Assembly (NCBI GenBank): GCA_913045625.1
Contig: CAJWPE010000008.1
Location: 1-41,082 of the forward strand
Direction of reading: 5' to 3'
Origin: an uncultured Chloroflexota bacterium
GTDB lineage: Bacteria; Chloroflexota; Dehalococcoidia; Lucifugimonadales; UBA826
Length of the DNA: 41,082 nt
Shown here: positions 1 to 8,610 of the stretch, piece by piece
Layout of the letters: every line of letters starts with the position of its first letter
Position numbering within the stretch: the first letter of the stretch is position 1
The notes under the pieces: model-generated
The model's input: the letters and a program-made list of their open reading frames with translations, nothing else
What the model was told of the DNA's origin: nothing
The model's database searches: none
Made by a program: the position numbers and the translations under genes

Positions 1-285
1 AGTCCCTCCAACATTATTTACTAAAATATCAATTTCACCCATTTCTTCAACAAAATATTGATACATCGAATTGATAGTGCTTAATTCAGACACATCACAT
101 ATCAACTTAAATGCTTTCACTCCATAATTTTCTATTTCATTAATGGTCAAATTTAAAGATTCTTCTGATCTTCCACAAATAGCTATATTTACTCCTTCTC
201 TTGCAAGGTGGATAGCTGCTTCTTTTCCTAATCCTCTGCTTCCACCAGTGATCAAAGCATTTTTATTTTTAATTTTTAAATCCAT
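1..285 (-). CDS. SDR-family oxidoreductase, 5' part (cut by window edge)
   Basis: The first 95 residues of a short-chain dehydrogenase/reductase are readable on the minus strand; the gene runs off the left edge. The N-terminal Rossmann motif TGGSRGLG lies at about residues 14-21, and the conserved NNVGG stretch (equivalent to NNAG) is at the truncated end. Its ATG at 283-285 is preceded by an AGGTG ribosome binding site. The active-site Ser-Tyr-Lys lies outside the window, so activity cannot be judged. In the SDR family such enzymes are NAD(P)-dependent oxidoreductases of sugars, hydroxyacyl chains or steroids; the substrate is unknown. It is divergent from the PHP operon at 353. Confidence 0.9.
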   Translation of the reverse strand, partial: MDLKIKNKNALITGGSRGLGKEAAIHLAREGVNIAICGRSEESLNLTINEIENYGVKAFKLICDVSELSTINSMYQYFVEEMGEIDILVNNVGGT

Positions 286-315
286 AATTTCACCTAAACA
301 TATTTTTTATTAATC

Positions 316-344
316 TTGACTATATAAATACCATATTCTAGTAT
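316..344 (+). promoter_or_regulatory. Candidate sigma-70 promoter of the PHP operon
   Basis: TTGACT (316-321) and TAGTAT (339-344) are separated by 17 bases. The expected transcription start, about 7 bases downstream, falls at about 350-352, right at the ATG at 353. No Shine-Dalgarno sequence precedes that ATG, so the message is probably leaderless. The -10 box is imperfect. Confidence 0.45.
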
Positions 345-352
345 TCAAAACC

Positions 353-997
353 ATGTTACTAGACCTTCATACTCATTCAACAGATTCAGATGATTCACGT
401 GCATCAGTCGAGCAATACGTGAAGTGGATTAATATACTTCGTAAAAAAGGCAATCATATTGATGGTTTTGTAGTTACTGATCACAGGCAATTTAATCATG
501 ATTTAAATTATGATTTGATTTCAAGTGAAAACGGAATCACAATACTCAAAGGTGCTGAACTTGACACTGACACAGGTCATTTTTTAGTTTATGGAATCAA
601 TGAAAAAATTTCTTCAATCATTAACTTTGCAGATGTAACAATGAGTGCCCAAAAATTAGTAGATGTTTGTGATACATATGGAGGTATAGCATTTCCAGCT
701 CATCCTGGAAGAGCTGGCATAGGTTTTGCTCATTATCTTGATAATGGTGTTAAAGGTTTTGAAACTGTCAAAACAGCAGAACTTTTAAACGGTTCAAATC
801 GCCCAGGTGAAGGAGAAAAGGCTGAAGAACTGATACAATCTAGAGGCTTTAATGGAACAGGTGGAAGTGATGCGCACATAGTCAGTGCTATTGGTACATG
901 TATGACAGAATTTGAAGATAATATCTCAAATGAAAACGAACTTGTTGCAGCTATCAGATCAGGCTCATTTAAAGCAGTAAGAATGAATAAAAATTAA
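353..997 (+). CDS. PHP-domain metal-dependent phosphoesterase
   Basis: This 214-residue protein is a complete PHP (polymerase and histidinol phosphatase) domain, a TIM-barrel-like hydrolase fold with a multinuclear metal site. The metal-binding motifs are visible in order: DLHTHS near the start (residues 4-9), TDH (about 42-44), a glutamate in GAELD, AHPGR (about 116-120) and GSDAH (about 172-176). Family members hydrolyse phosphoester bonds, for example in nucleoside 3',5'-bisphosphates, histidinol phosphate or oligonucleotides; the substrate here cannot be told. It is the first gene of a plus-strand operon (gaps of 1 to 12 bases) with two MaoC-like proteins, an M16 peptidase and a membrane protein. 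It has no ribosome binding site and probably starts at the 5' end of its mRNA. Confidence 0.88.
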   Translation: MLLDLHTHSTDSDDSRASVEQYVKWINILRKKGNHIDGFVVTDHRQFNHDLNYDLISSENGITILKGAELDTDTGHFLVYGINEKISSIINFADVTMSAQKLVDVCDTYGGIAFPAHPGRAGIGFAHYLDNGVKGFETVKTAELLNGSNRPGEGEKAEELIQSRGFNGTGGSDAHIVSAIGTCMTEFEDNISNENELVAAIRSGSFKAVRMNKN

Positions 998-1006
998 GGA
1001 ATTATG

Positions 1007-1447
1007 ATGACCACAGACGAAGGAATCGTGTATGACAGAACCCTATTAGGCAAAGAGAATGAAATTGGCACATTTGAAGTTTCTTTAAACATGATAACGG
1101 AATTTGCCAAATCAACGGGAGAGACTCATTCCAAATACCTAGGAAATGATGATCAAATACCTGTTGTTGCTCCTCCCACAATTTGCAATTTGTTTGTAGG
1201 AGGCTCTCGTCCTGATATCAAATTAGAATTTGGAGACGTTAGTTTTTTTGCAGGTCAATCCATAGAATCAAAATCTGAAATCAGGCCTGGCGACACTCTA
1301 ACAGCAACCACAAAACTTGATCATGTCTACTCCAAAACAGGTCGATCTGGGAAAATGGTATTTGCTGTTTGGCAAACACAATTTAAAAACCAAAATAATG
1401 GAATCGTAGCTTTAGTTAACGAATCTTTCGTGACAAGGAATAAATAA
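1007..1447 (+). CDS. MaoC-like (FAS1-type dehydratase) hotdog protein, subunit A
   Basis: This protein of about 146 residues matches the N-terminal MaoC-like dehydratase fold (a single hotdog domain). Typical features are the 'FAKSTGE' segment near residue 31, 'APPT' near 55, and 'PGDTLTATTKLDHVYSKTGRSG' features in the second half (residues about 93-115). Two ATGs are adjacent (1004 and 1007); 1007 is preferred because AAGGA at 996-1000 lies 6 bases upstream of it. Family members hydrate or dehydrate enoyl-CoA or enoyl-ACP substrates and often work as heterodimers. The next gene, 1 base downstream, is a second hotdog protein and the likely partner. The usual D-x4-H hydratase motif is not recognisable, so catalysis is uncertain. 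Confidence 0.75.
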   Translation: MTTDEGIVYDRTLLGKENEIGTFEVSLNMITEFAKSTGETHSKYLGNDDQIPVVAPPTICNLFVGGSRPDIKLEFGDVSFFAGQSIESKSEIRPGDTLTATTKLDHVYSKTGRSGKMVFAVWQTQFKNQNNGIVALVNESFVTRNK

Positions 1448-1448
1448 T

Positions 1449-1883
1449 ATGAGCAATCAACCGCTATATTTTGAAGATGTTGAATTCGGCGATGATATTG
1501 GACCAATTATAAAAGAGGTTTCAGATCAATCTGTAATTGACTTCGTAAGTATTAGAGCACCAGAAACTGAGCCTTCTAGATTTACATCTAAAGAGGTCGC
1601 GCAGTCTCAAGGTTTACCTGAAGCAATAGTACCGGGTGCGATGAATATTGCTTTAATGTCACAATTATTAACTGGATGGTCTGAGACAGTTTCACTACTA
1701 AAACTAGATGTAGTTTTCAGAAAAACGGTTCCGCACAATACTCCATTAAAATTCAGTGGGATTATCACTGACAAAGATGAGAGCGGGTCTAATAATTTAG
1801 AATGCGATATAACAATGGAAAATGATGAGGGTGTAAAACTTGTGATAGGTAATGCTTTGATTTCACTTCCTAGTCGACCTTAA
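1449..1883 (+). CDS. MaoC-like hotdog protein, subunit B
   Basis: This 144-residue protein starts with 'YFEDVEFGDDIGP', the classic opening of MaoC/R-specific enoyl-CoA hydratase domains. It keeps the central helix region (about residues 54-75) and the 'VVFRKTVPHNTPLKFSG' strand with the usual hydrophobic pattern. The helix normally reads like IAHGM with a catalytic histidine and is preceded by an Asp; here it reads IVPGAM and no matching Asp/His pair is visible. It may be the non-catalytic half of a heterodimer with the preceding gene, as known for some MaoC pairs, or a binding protein. It starts 1 base after the preceding stop, with AAGGAA upstream; translational coupling is likely. Confidence 0.75.
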   Translation: MSNQPLYFEDVEFGDDIGPIIKEVSDQSVIDFVSIRAPETEPSRFTSKEVAQSQGLPEAIVPGAMNIALMSQLLTGWSETVSLLKLDVVFRKTVPHNTPLKFSGIITDKDESGSNNLECDITMENDEGVKLVIGNALISLPSRP

Positions 1884-1895
1884 TAGGATTTCATA

Positions 1896-4553
1896 ATGTC
1901 GACTTCCATTTCTTTTGAGAAAAAAATTTTATCTAACGGACTACATGTAATCACTCACGTAGACAAATCAATACCTGTAGCAGCAGTAAATCTGTGGTAT
2001 CACGTTGGATCCAAAAATGAAGAACCTGGCAAAACAGGGTTTGCTCACTTATTTGAACATATTATGTTTGAGGGTTCCAAAAACCATAACAAAGATTACT
2101 TTGAACCCTTACAAAAAGTAGGAGCCAACATCAATGGTTCAACTTCTAATGATGCTACAAATTACTGGGAAGACATTCCATCAAATTCACTTGAATTAGC
2201 CCTATGGCTTGAATCTGACAGAATGGGATTTTTACTTGATGCTCTTGATCAAAATCGGTTTGATCTTCAAAGAGAAGTAGTTAAGAATGAGCGTAGACAA
2301 AGTTACGAAAACAGACCATATGGTATGGCATATTTATTATTACAAGAAGCTCTATTTCCATCACCCCATCCATACAATTGGCCCGTAATAGGATCTCAAA
2401 AAGACCTAAATGATGCAAATTTAGAAGATGTGAAAGAGTTCTTCAAAAGATACTATCATCCAAATAATGCGAGTCTATCAATAGCTGGAGACATCAACCC
2501 TGAAGAGGTTTTTAAGCTATCAGAAAAATATTTTGGCGATTTGGAACCCGGGGAGCCTGTCGAAAGACTTCTTTCATCAAACTCTAACTTAAATGGAGAT
2601 ACAACCATAGAAATTGAAGACTCTGTTCAATTACCTCGCTTATATCTTGCATGGCCCACTGTTCCAGATTTAACGGAATCTCAAGCAGCACTAGATATAT
2701 TATCTATAATTTTAGCCGGAGGAAGAAGCTCCAGGCTAGAGAAAAAACTTGTGATTGATTCTCAAATCGCATACGACATCAGCGCATATCACCATGCTCA
2801 GGAAATTTGTGGTGAATTTCATATTATTACTACAGGAAAACCCAATGATTCTTTGGATAAAATCAAACAAGAAATACTTAATGAGCTCAGAGACATCATT
2901 GCTTCTCCTCCATCTCAAAATGAAATGGAACGATCAATTAATAACATAGAAGCTATGCATATCAGACAATTAGAAAAAGTGGGAGGATTTGGTGGCAAAG
3001 CCGATCAGTTAAATTATTATAACGTTATGAAAGGTGATCCTGAATACATTAATTTAGATATTGAAAGATATAAAAAAATTACAGCTGAACAAATATCGTC
3101 GGTAGCTAAATTATTAAACGACAACCGGGTTTCTCTTTCTGTGTTACCAAAACAAAATTTAACAATTTCATCATCAACACCAGACAGAACAAAAATGCCT
3201 GTAACTCAAAAAAGGATTAAATTTGACCCTCCCTCACCTCAAAGAATGAAATTAAATAATAATGTAGATATTGTATTAATAGAGAAGCCTGATCTTCCCT
3301 TAGTTTCTTTAGGTCTTTTAACTAATTCTGGAGCTTCTTCTGACCCTATTCAAATTCCGGGGTTAGCAAAATTCTCCACAGAGATGTTTTCTGAAGGTAC
3401 TACAAACAGAACCAGTGAAGAAATTTCTGAAGAAATTGAACATTTAGCATTCAGATTCAAAGAAGATGTATCAAGGAACCACATATTCTTTTCAATTAAT
3501 GGTTTGAAAAATAATTTAAATAATGGAATGCAATTATTTTCAGACATTACTCAAAATCCTGTATTTCCTGATAAAGAAACTGAAAGATTAAGATCAGAAA
3601 TTTTAGCGGATATTACTAGCAGCCAAGATAACGCCAACAAAGTAGCAGGTACAGCTGCCAGAGCAATTCTTCACGGAGGCTCGAATTCTGAATATGGGCA
3701 CCCTATTATAGGTTCTGAAAAATCAGTTCAAAATATTCAACAAAAGGATTTTCATCAATTTAATCAAAATATTTACCAAAAAAGTAAAGCAACTTTTATA
3801 GCCGTGGGAGACATTAAAGCTTCAGAATTACTTAAACAAATAGAATCTAATTTCTCTACTGATTTTTTCAACCATTCTGATCATATTTCACATCCTGAAT
3901 TTTCTGCAAAAAAATTCAAAAATGACGTAGGAGGAATTTACGTTATAGATAGACCAGGGGCTGCACAATCAGTAATAAGAGCGGGTCACCTCACCATCCC
4001 AAGAGATCATCAAGATTATTTTTCTTTATCATTTGCAAATTATGTTCTCGGCGGGGAATACTCTAGTAGAGTGAATATGAATTTAAGGCAAGATAAAGGT
4101 TACAGTTACGGATTTTACTCTTCAATAGATTGGGGACATCATTCATCTTCATGGTTAATTAGAGGAAGCGTACAAACAGAAGTCACTTTTGAATCAATAA
4201 AAGAAATCATATTAGAAATTGATGGAATTCATGGATCAAAACCTATTACATCTACAGAATTTGAAGATTCAAAACAAGGACTACTAAAAGGAATCCCTTC
4301 TCAATTTGAATCTAGCAATCAAATGCTTAATCAACTAATCAAATTAGTCCAATTCAATTTGTCTGATGATGATTTCTCAGAAAGTATCAAAAAAATAGAA
4401 GCTCTTTCATTAGATGAAGTAAATTTAGCATCTAACAATCACTTTAAACCCAATGAAAGTGTCATAGTAATTGTAGGAGACAAAGAAAAATTTGTTGGTC
4501 AACTTGAAACACTCAAACTTCCTATACATATCGTTGACATGTACGGAAATTAA
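1896..4553 (+). CDS. M16 family zinc metallopeptidase (two M16 units in one chain)
   Basis: At 885 residues this is a double-length M16 (pitrilysin/processing-peptidase) protein: an active first half and a related second half that likely closes the clam-shell chamber. The inverted zinc motif HLFEH is at residues 51-55, and the distal ligand glutamate is E132 (NERR), the expected distance. The second unit begins around residue 445 (NNVDIVLIEKPDLPLVSLG) and lacks the HxxEH motif, as usual for the inactive half. No signal peptide or membrane segment is evident, so a cytoplasmic site is likely unless export is non-classical. M16 enzymes degrade or trim peptides. It is the largest gene of the 353-5410 operon. 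AGGAT sits a few bases before the ATG. Confidence 0.9.
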   Translation: MSTSISFEKKILSNGLHVITHVDKSIPVAAVNLWYHVGSKNEEPGKTGFAHLFEHIMFEGSKNHNKDYFEPLQKVGANINGSTSNDATNYWEDIPSNSLELALWLESDRMGFLLDALDQNRFDLQREVVKNERRQSYENRPYGMAYLLLQEALFPSPHPYNWPVIGSQKDLNDANLEDVKEFFKRYYHPNNASLSIAGDINPEEVFKLSEKYFGDLEPGEPVERLLSSNSNLNGDTTIEIEDSVQLPRLYLAWPTVPDLTESQAALDILSIILAGGRSSRLEKKLVIDSQIAYDISAYHHAQEICGEFHIITTGKPNDSLDKIKQEILNELRDIIASPPSQNEMERSINNIEAMHIRQLEKVGGFGGKADQLNYYNVMKGDPEYINLDIERYKKITAEQISSVAKLLNDNRVSLSVLPKQNLTISSSTPDRTKMPVTQKRIKFDPPSPQRMKLNNNVDIVLIEKPDLPLVSLGLLTNSGASSDPIQIPGLAKFSTEMFSEGTTNRTSEEISEEIEHLAFRFKEDVSRNHIFFSINGLKNNLNNGMQLFSDITQNPVFPDKETERLRSEILADITSSQDNANKVAGTAARAILHGGSNSEYGHPIIGSEKSVQNIQQKDFHQFNQNIYQKSKATFIAVGDIKASELLKQIESNFSTDFFNHSDHISHPEFSAKKFKNDVGGIYVIDRPGAAQSVIRAGHLTIPRDHQDYFSLSFANYVLGGEYSSRVNMNLRQDKGYSYGFYSSIDWGHHSSSWLIRGSVQTEVTFESIKEIILEIDGIHGSKPITSTEFEDSKQGLLKGIPSQFESSNQMLNQLIKLVQFNLSDDDFSESIKKIEALSLDEVNLASNNHFKPNESVIVIVGDKEKFVGQLETLKLPIHIVDMYGN

Positions 4554-4561
4554 TATAATAA

Positions 4562-5410
4562 ATGAATCCTGAAAACTTGTATCAAGAACAGGGCTCTAAT
4601 GATTTAATTCCATTTCCAGGGGAATTTACTAAGCTTGTAAAGTTAACCCTTATCGCCTACAAGAAAAATTTTAGTGCGTTTTTATCATTCTCAATTATTC
4701 AAGCTGTACCAAATATAATTGTATCTTTACTAATATTTTTCACTATACAAAATGAGATCAATGGTCTTTTTAATGAGATAGAACTTGCGGAGGAAGATAT
4801 TTCTAAAATCTTGAGTTTAACTGTAAATTTCTTTTCTGAAAATTCAGATTTTATATTAATAGCTCTACTTCCTCTATTTATCGTTAATGGAATTGCCAGC
4901 GTAGCAAGCAATGGGGGATTTTTATTAGGTGCAGCACAATTTTGCAATAACGAAAAGGTAAACTCAACATTTTGTTTAAATTATGTTTTTTCTAGAATTC
5001 ACAAATTAATTGCTGCTAATTTACTGGTATTTTTACTTTTTATTATCCCAATAATTTTAATGTTGTTTCTCGTAGGTATTCCATTACTCATTTACTTGGC
5101 AGTTCGTTTATGGTTTGTAAATTCTTCAATAATGATCGAAAACAAAAACGTTTTTGATTCTATAAACAATTCTTGGGATTTAGTTCAACAGAGATGGTGG
5201 ATCACTTTAGGTACTGGATTTGGAATATTATTTTTATCCCAATCAGCTTATATAATAGTGACTTCTGCAATTACAATTATTTTTTCCATTAATCCCACGT
5301 CAGTTATAAGTTTGTTATTGAATTCCTTCGTTAGTTTATTTATCATCCCTGTATCAACAATTGCTACAGGAATTTACTATATCGGACTTCGTGAGTCGAA
5401 ACTAAATTAA
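4562..5410 (+). CDS. Multi-spanning membrane protein of unknown function
   Basis: This 282-residue protein has about six hydrophobic segments: roughly residues 40-63, 95-125, 150-168, 172-190, 215-240 and 248-275. The pattern of short amphipathic linkers with 'SINNSWDLVQQRWW' before a membrane segment resembles the membrane domain found with glycerophosphodiester phosphodiesterases and related uncharacterised membrane families. That is only a fold-level resemblance; no catalytic motif is visible. It follows the M16 peptidase by 8 bases and ends the operon. The start has no clear ribosome binding site, and coupling to the upstream gene is likely. Confidence 0.7.
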   Translation: MNPENLYQEQGSNDLIPFPGEFTKLVKLTLIAYKKNFSAFLSFSIIQAVPNIIVSLLIFFTIQNEINGLFNEIELAEEDISKILSLTVNFFSENSDFILIALLPLFIVNGIASVASNGGFLLGAAQFCNNEKVNSTFCLNYVFSRIHKLIAANLLVFLLFIIPIILMLFLVGIPLLIYLAVRLWFVNSSIMIENKNVFDSINNSWDLVQQRWWITLGTGFGILFLSQSAYIIVTSAITIIFSINPTSVISLLLNSFVSLFIIPVSTIATGIYYIGLRESKLN

Positions 5411-5417
5411 TTTAAAT

Positions 5418-5448
5418 TTGCAATTGGAATATATAAACGTTTTATAAT
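5418..5448 (+). promoter_or_regulatory. Candidate promoter of the tandem SDR operon
   Basis: A perfect TATAAT lies at 5443-5448, with TTGCAA at 5418-5423 as the best -35 (spacing 19, longer than ideal). It is followed by a leader of about 27 bases containing AAGGAGA just before the ATG at 5482. This separates the SDR pair from the upstream operon. Confidence 0.45.
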
Positions 5449-5481
5449 GCGTCAAACCTTAAAACTATAAGGAGAATAATT

Positions 5482-6405
5482 ATGGGAAATAGACTAGAAA
5501 ATAAAGTAGCTGTAGTAACTGGTGCTGGAAGAGGCATTGGTAGAGCTATAGCAAAACTACTAGCAGAAGAAGGTGCAAAAGTAATAGTAAATGACAAAGG
5601 ATCAGAAGTAGATGGGTCTGGAAGCTCTAATGATCCAGCTGATTCAGTCGTTGAAGAAATCAAGACTTCAGGTGGAGAAGCTGTAGCAAATTATCTAGAT
5701 GTATCAGAGATGTCAGGAGGAGAAGGCTTAATCCAATCTGCCATAGATAATTTTGGTCAAATAGATGTTCTTGTAAATTCTGCAGGATCTAGAATTGACC
5801 GAATGATTTATCAAATGACTCCAAAAGATTTTGATATGGTAGTCAGAAATAATTCCAAATCTGTATTTACTACTACTAAATTTGCTGGGATTTTATTCAG
5901 GCAGCAAAAAAGCGGTAGGATAGTGAACTTAACTTCAGATTCCGGATTGGGAGATGTTGCAAGATCAAATTTTGCGGCTGCGTCTGAGGGAATCATCGGA
6001 GTGACTCGAACCACTGCAAAAGATCTTGGGAAATACGGAATTACAGCAAATGCAATTTCTCCTATAGCAAAAACTCGGTTATTTGCTGGACTCGTTGAAG
6101 AATACAATATTCCGGAAGTATTTAGTCCTACCAGAGACGAACGTGCTGGAATAGGTCCAAGCCCAGAAATTCAAGAATGGGACGGAGATAATGAAATAGA
6201 TGACCCTGAAAATGTAGCACCTCTAGCAGTTTATTTATGCACATACGCCTCTCCAAACATTAATGGGTATGTACTTGGGGCAAGGGGTGGCAGTTATTAC
6301 GTTTATTCAAATCCTGAAATAGAAACTGTTGTAAACAAATGGGGAAATTTCAACATGGACGAGATGGATGTCTTGTTCCCCAAAATTATTGGAACAGGTT
6401 CTTAA
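5482..6405 (+). CDS. HSD17B4-type SDR with degenerate active site
   Basis: This 307-residue protein has the cofactor-binding half of the HSD17B4/FOX2-like 3-hydroxyacyl-CoA dehydrogenase group intact: TGAGRGIGR near residues 13-21 and a 'VND' plus 'PADSVVEEI' segment typical of that group. The catalytic YxxxK is replaced: residue 164 is Phe and 168 is Ser (codons TTT at 5971 and TCT at 5983), while the next gene has Tyr164 and Lys168 at the same positions. The active-site Ser position reads Thr151. It therefore probably does not reduce or oxidise by the normal SDR mechanism and may be a regulatory or structural partner of the downstream enzyme. The gene is otherwise intact, with a strong AAGGAGA ribosome binding site, so it does not look like decay. 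Confidence 0.85.
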   Translation: MGNRLENKVAVVTGAGRGIGRAIAKLLAEEGAKVIVNDKGSEVDGSGSSNDPADSVVEEIKTSGGEAVANYLDVSEMSGGEGLIQSAIDNFGQIDVLVNSAGSRIDRMIYQMTPKDFDMVVRNNSKSVFTTTKFAGILFRQQKSGRIVNLTSDSGLGDVARSNFAAASEGIIGVTRTTAKDLGKYGITANAISPIAKTRLFAGLVEEYNIPEVFSPTRDERAGIGPSPEIQEWDGDNEIDDPENVAPLAVYLCTYASPNINGYVLGARGGSYYVYSNPEIETVVNKWGNFNMDEMDVLFPKIIGTGS

Positions 6406-6431
6406 ATATCAATTTTAATACGGAGAATTAA

Positions 6432-7370
6432 ATGACAGACAGATTATTAAATAAAGTAGCTATCGTCACTGGAGCAGGAAGAGGTATTGGAAGAGAAGTA
6501 GCTTTATGGTTAGCTAGAGAAGGTGCAAGTGTAGTAGTCAATGACTTGGGAGTAGCAGTTGATGGAACTGGCGAATCTGACGCCCCAGCTGATCTTGTTG
6601 TAAAAGAAATTAAAGCAGAAGGTGGCAACGCAGTATCATCTTTTGATTCTGTTGCAGATTTTGAAAGTGCTTCCAATATTGTAAAAACTGCAATAGATAA
6701 TTTTGGTGGTGTCGATGTTTTATGTCATCCCGCGGGGATTTTAAGAGATCGAATGATTTTTAATATGACTGAAGAAGAATGGGATGCTGTTTTGCAGGTA
6801 CATCTTTATGGAGCATTCAATATGGTTCGTAATGTTGTCCCTCACATGATCAAACAAAATTATGGTCGAATAGTACTATTCTCTTCTGGGTCTGGATTAG
6901 GTGCCTCAGGACAGGGAAATTATGCTGCTGCTAAAGAAGGTATGGTAGGTTTTACTAGAGCAATTTCTAAAGAGTTAGAACCATACAATATTATGGTTAA
7001 CGCAGTATATCCAGGTGGATCCACAAGAATGACAGATACTGTTCCACAAAGCACTACAGATCTTCGCCAACAACAAAGAGAAGCTGTAGGATTAGACGTC
7101 AAAAGAGATAGAAGTCAACCACCGACGGAATACCGAGACCCTGCAAATAATGCCCCAAAAGTTGTTTACTTATGTACAGAGGCTGCTGATGGAGTAACTG
7201 GACAAGTCATAGGAACAAGCGGTTGGGCTTTATCACTTTATTCACCCAGACACGTAATTAAAAGTATTCACAAAAATGGGAAATGGACTTTAGATGAATT
7301 AGACGATTTAATTCCTATTTCTTTAGCAGAAGGACTTATTAATCCTGTTCCAGTTGATACTCCAAAATAA
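6432..7370 (+). CDS. HSD17B4-type SDR, probable 3-hydroxyacyl-CoA dehydrogenase
   Basis: This 312-residue SDR is closely related to the preceding gene and similar in length. It has TGAGRGIGRE at the NAD(P) site, 'VVVNDLGVAVDGTGESDAPADLVVKEI' features typical of the dehydrogenase domain of peroxisomal multifunctional enzyme 2, and an intact catalytic set with Ser151, Tyr164 and Lys168 (YAAAK). Family members oxidise (3R)-hydroxyacyl-CoA or hydroxysteroid substrates. The usual NNAG is changed to HPAG. It sits 26 bases after its paralogue, with GGAGA before the ATG, so the two are co-transcribed. Nearby MaoC-like proteins and the acyl-CoA synthetase at 25310 fit lipid or sterol-like side-chain catabolism, but this is inference. 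Confidence 0.88.
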   Translation: MTDRLLNKVAIVTGAGRGIGREVALWLAREGASVVVNDLGVAVDGTGESDAPADLVVKEIKAEGGNAVSSFDSVADFESASNIVKTAIDNFGGVDVLCHPAGILRDRMIFNMTEEEWDAVLQVHLYGAFNMVRNVVPHMIKQNYGRIVLFSSGSGLGASGQGNYAAAKEGMVGFTRAISKELEPYNIMVNAVYPGGSTRMTDTVPQSTTDLRQQQREAVGLDVKRDRSQPPTEYRDPANNAPKVVYLCTEAADGVTGQVIGTSGWALSLYSPRHVIKSIHKNGKWTLDELDDLIPISLAEGLINPVPVDTPK

Positions 7371-7393
7371 AACCTAATTCAAATTATAAAAGG

Positions 7394-7421
7394 TTGTGAC
7401 TATGATTTCATGTGCTAAACT
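7394..7421 (+). promoter_or_regulatory. Weak candidate promoter of the CvpA gene
   Basis: TTGTGA (7394-7399) and TAAACT (7416-7421) are spaced 16 bases apart, with a TG one base before the -10. A short A/T palindrome (7441-7454) follows and could act as a weak terminator or a structured leader. Confidence 0.25.
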
Positions 7422-7469
7422 GAATTTTACAGAAAATCACAAAAAGATCTTTTTTTAGTGTTCTAGACT

Positions 7470-8084
7470 ATGAATTTTATTGATATTGCCATAATTGTTT
7501 TGATACTACTTTCCATATATTGGGGAGTTAAAACTGGTCTCTTCGCAACAGGGGTATACGTAGTTGGCCTTATCATCGGTTGGGCCCTTGCAGGCCAAGT
7601 TGCACCAATAGTCGGAGAGTTTGTTGATGATAAAAGTCTAGATTCATTAATAACAACATTGTCTTACATTTTTGTTGTTGGAGCATCTGTAGTCACAACT
7701 CGATCCATATTAAAATTACTTAAACCTGCTAATACTATTATTGACCTGTTAACTCTAGGTTTAAACAGATTAATTGGAGCAATATTCGGATTAATTTTAG
7801 GAGTGGCCCTTAGCTGTATTTTAATATCAGGATTAGCTAGGATGACTTATGACTTCACTGTTATTGATGATATTTCAGAAAATATTGAAAAAACTGAAAT
7901 CATAGAGACTGGAGACATTATCGCTTCAATCTATGGCACTCAAACAGGCATTGAAAGCTCATTACTTGAATCTTCAGCTGTACCAATATTAATTTTTATT
8001 ATGGAATTAAACCCTATAGAAATCCCAGGGGACTTTTTAGCTACTATTGAAATTTTAGATTCCAAATTAAACGATGCTGAATAG
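7470..8084 (+). CDS. CvpA family membrane protein
   Basis: This 204-residue protein has the CvpA (colicin V production) family layout: 'IDIAIIVLILLSIYWGVKTG' at the N-terminus as the first membrane segment, then hydrophobic segments near residues 28-45, 63-80 and 100-125, followed by a polar tail with one more weakly hydrophobic stretch. The opening 'D...L......G...G' pattern is diagnostic of the family. The molecular role of CvpA proteins is poorly defined; they have been linked to envelope function and toxin export. No clear ribosome binding site precedes the ATG. The stop overlaps the HNH gene by 11 bases. Confidence 0.8.
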   Translation: MNFIDIAIIVLILLSIYWGVKTGLFATGVYVVGLIIGWALAGQVAPIVGEFVDDKSLDSLITTLSYIFVVGASVVTTRSILKLLKPANTIIDLLTLGLNRLIGAIFGLILGVALSCILISGLARMTYDFTVIDDISENIEKTEIIETGDIIASIYGTQTGIESSLLESSAVPILIFIMELNPIEIPGDFLATIEILDSKLNDAE

Positions 8085-8610
8085 TCAGGTTTCTCGTTCA
8101 ATTGAGTCTCCTGTATTAGTATTAAACCAAAATTATCAACCCTTAAATATCTGTACAGCTAAAAGAGCAATGGGATTAATGTGGCGTGGAAAAGCAGAAA
8201 TTATTGTAGAGGGAGAATTACAAATACAAAGTTCCTCTATCGAATTCCCCATGCCTTCAGTGGTCAGGCTTTATTACATGGTAAAAAAACCAATTGTTAA
8301 CAGACGTCTATCAAGACAAGCATTATTTTACAGAGATAATTTCACTTGCCAATACTGTGGAAAATCCACAAAAAATTTGACTATAGATCACATTATTCCT
8401 CGTAGTAAAGGAGGAAAACATAAATGGGACAATGTAGTTAGTGCCTGTGTTTCATGTAACCATCAAAAAGCAGAAAAATTACTAGAAGAATGTAAAATGC
8501 AATTGATTTCTATTCCTACAGAGCCGAAACCAAACCCTTATTACATGTTCTATCACAGGAAATTAGAGGATGAATGGATACCTTTTATACCTTGGCGCTC
8601 TGCAAGTTAA
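8074..8610 (+). CDS. HNH endonuclease family protein
   Basis: This 178-residue protein opens with 'VLVLNQNYQPLNI', typical of a widespread family of chromosomal HNH proteins, and carries a complete HNH zinc-finger nuclease domain at about residues 87-130. Visible are FTCQYCG (first CxxC), the catalytic DHIIPRSKGG, the conserved Asn in KWDNVV and the second pair CVSCNHQK. Such proteins are housekeeping-like genes of unknown target, distinct from restriction or homing enzymes although the catalytic core is the same. The start overlaps the CvpA gene by 11 bases, and the 3' end overlaps the convergent delta' gene by 26 bases. Confidence 0.87.
   Translation: MLNSQVSRSIESPVLVLNQNYQPLNICTAKRAMGLMWRGKAEIIVEGELQIQSSSIEFPMPSVVRLYYMVKKPIVNRRLSRQALFYRDNFTCQYCGKSTKNLTIDHIIPRSKGGKHKWDNVVSACVSCNHQKAEKLLEECKMQLISIPTEPKPNPYYMFYHRKLEDEWIPFIPWRSAS

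Noticed and set aside
5442-5663. Minus-strand frames opposite the SDR genes (also 5811-6107 and 6428-6676)
   Set aside because: They are antisense shadows of strongly supported SDR genes and have no promoter or ribosome binding site.
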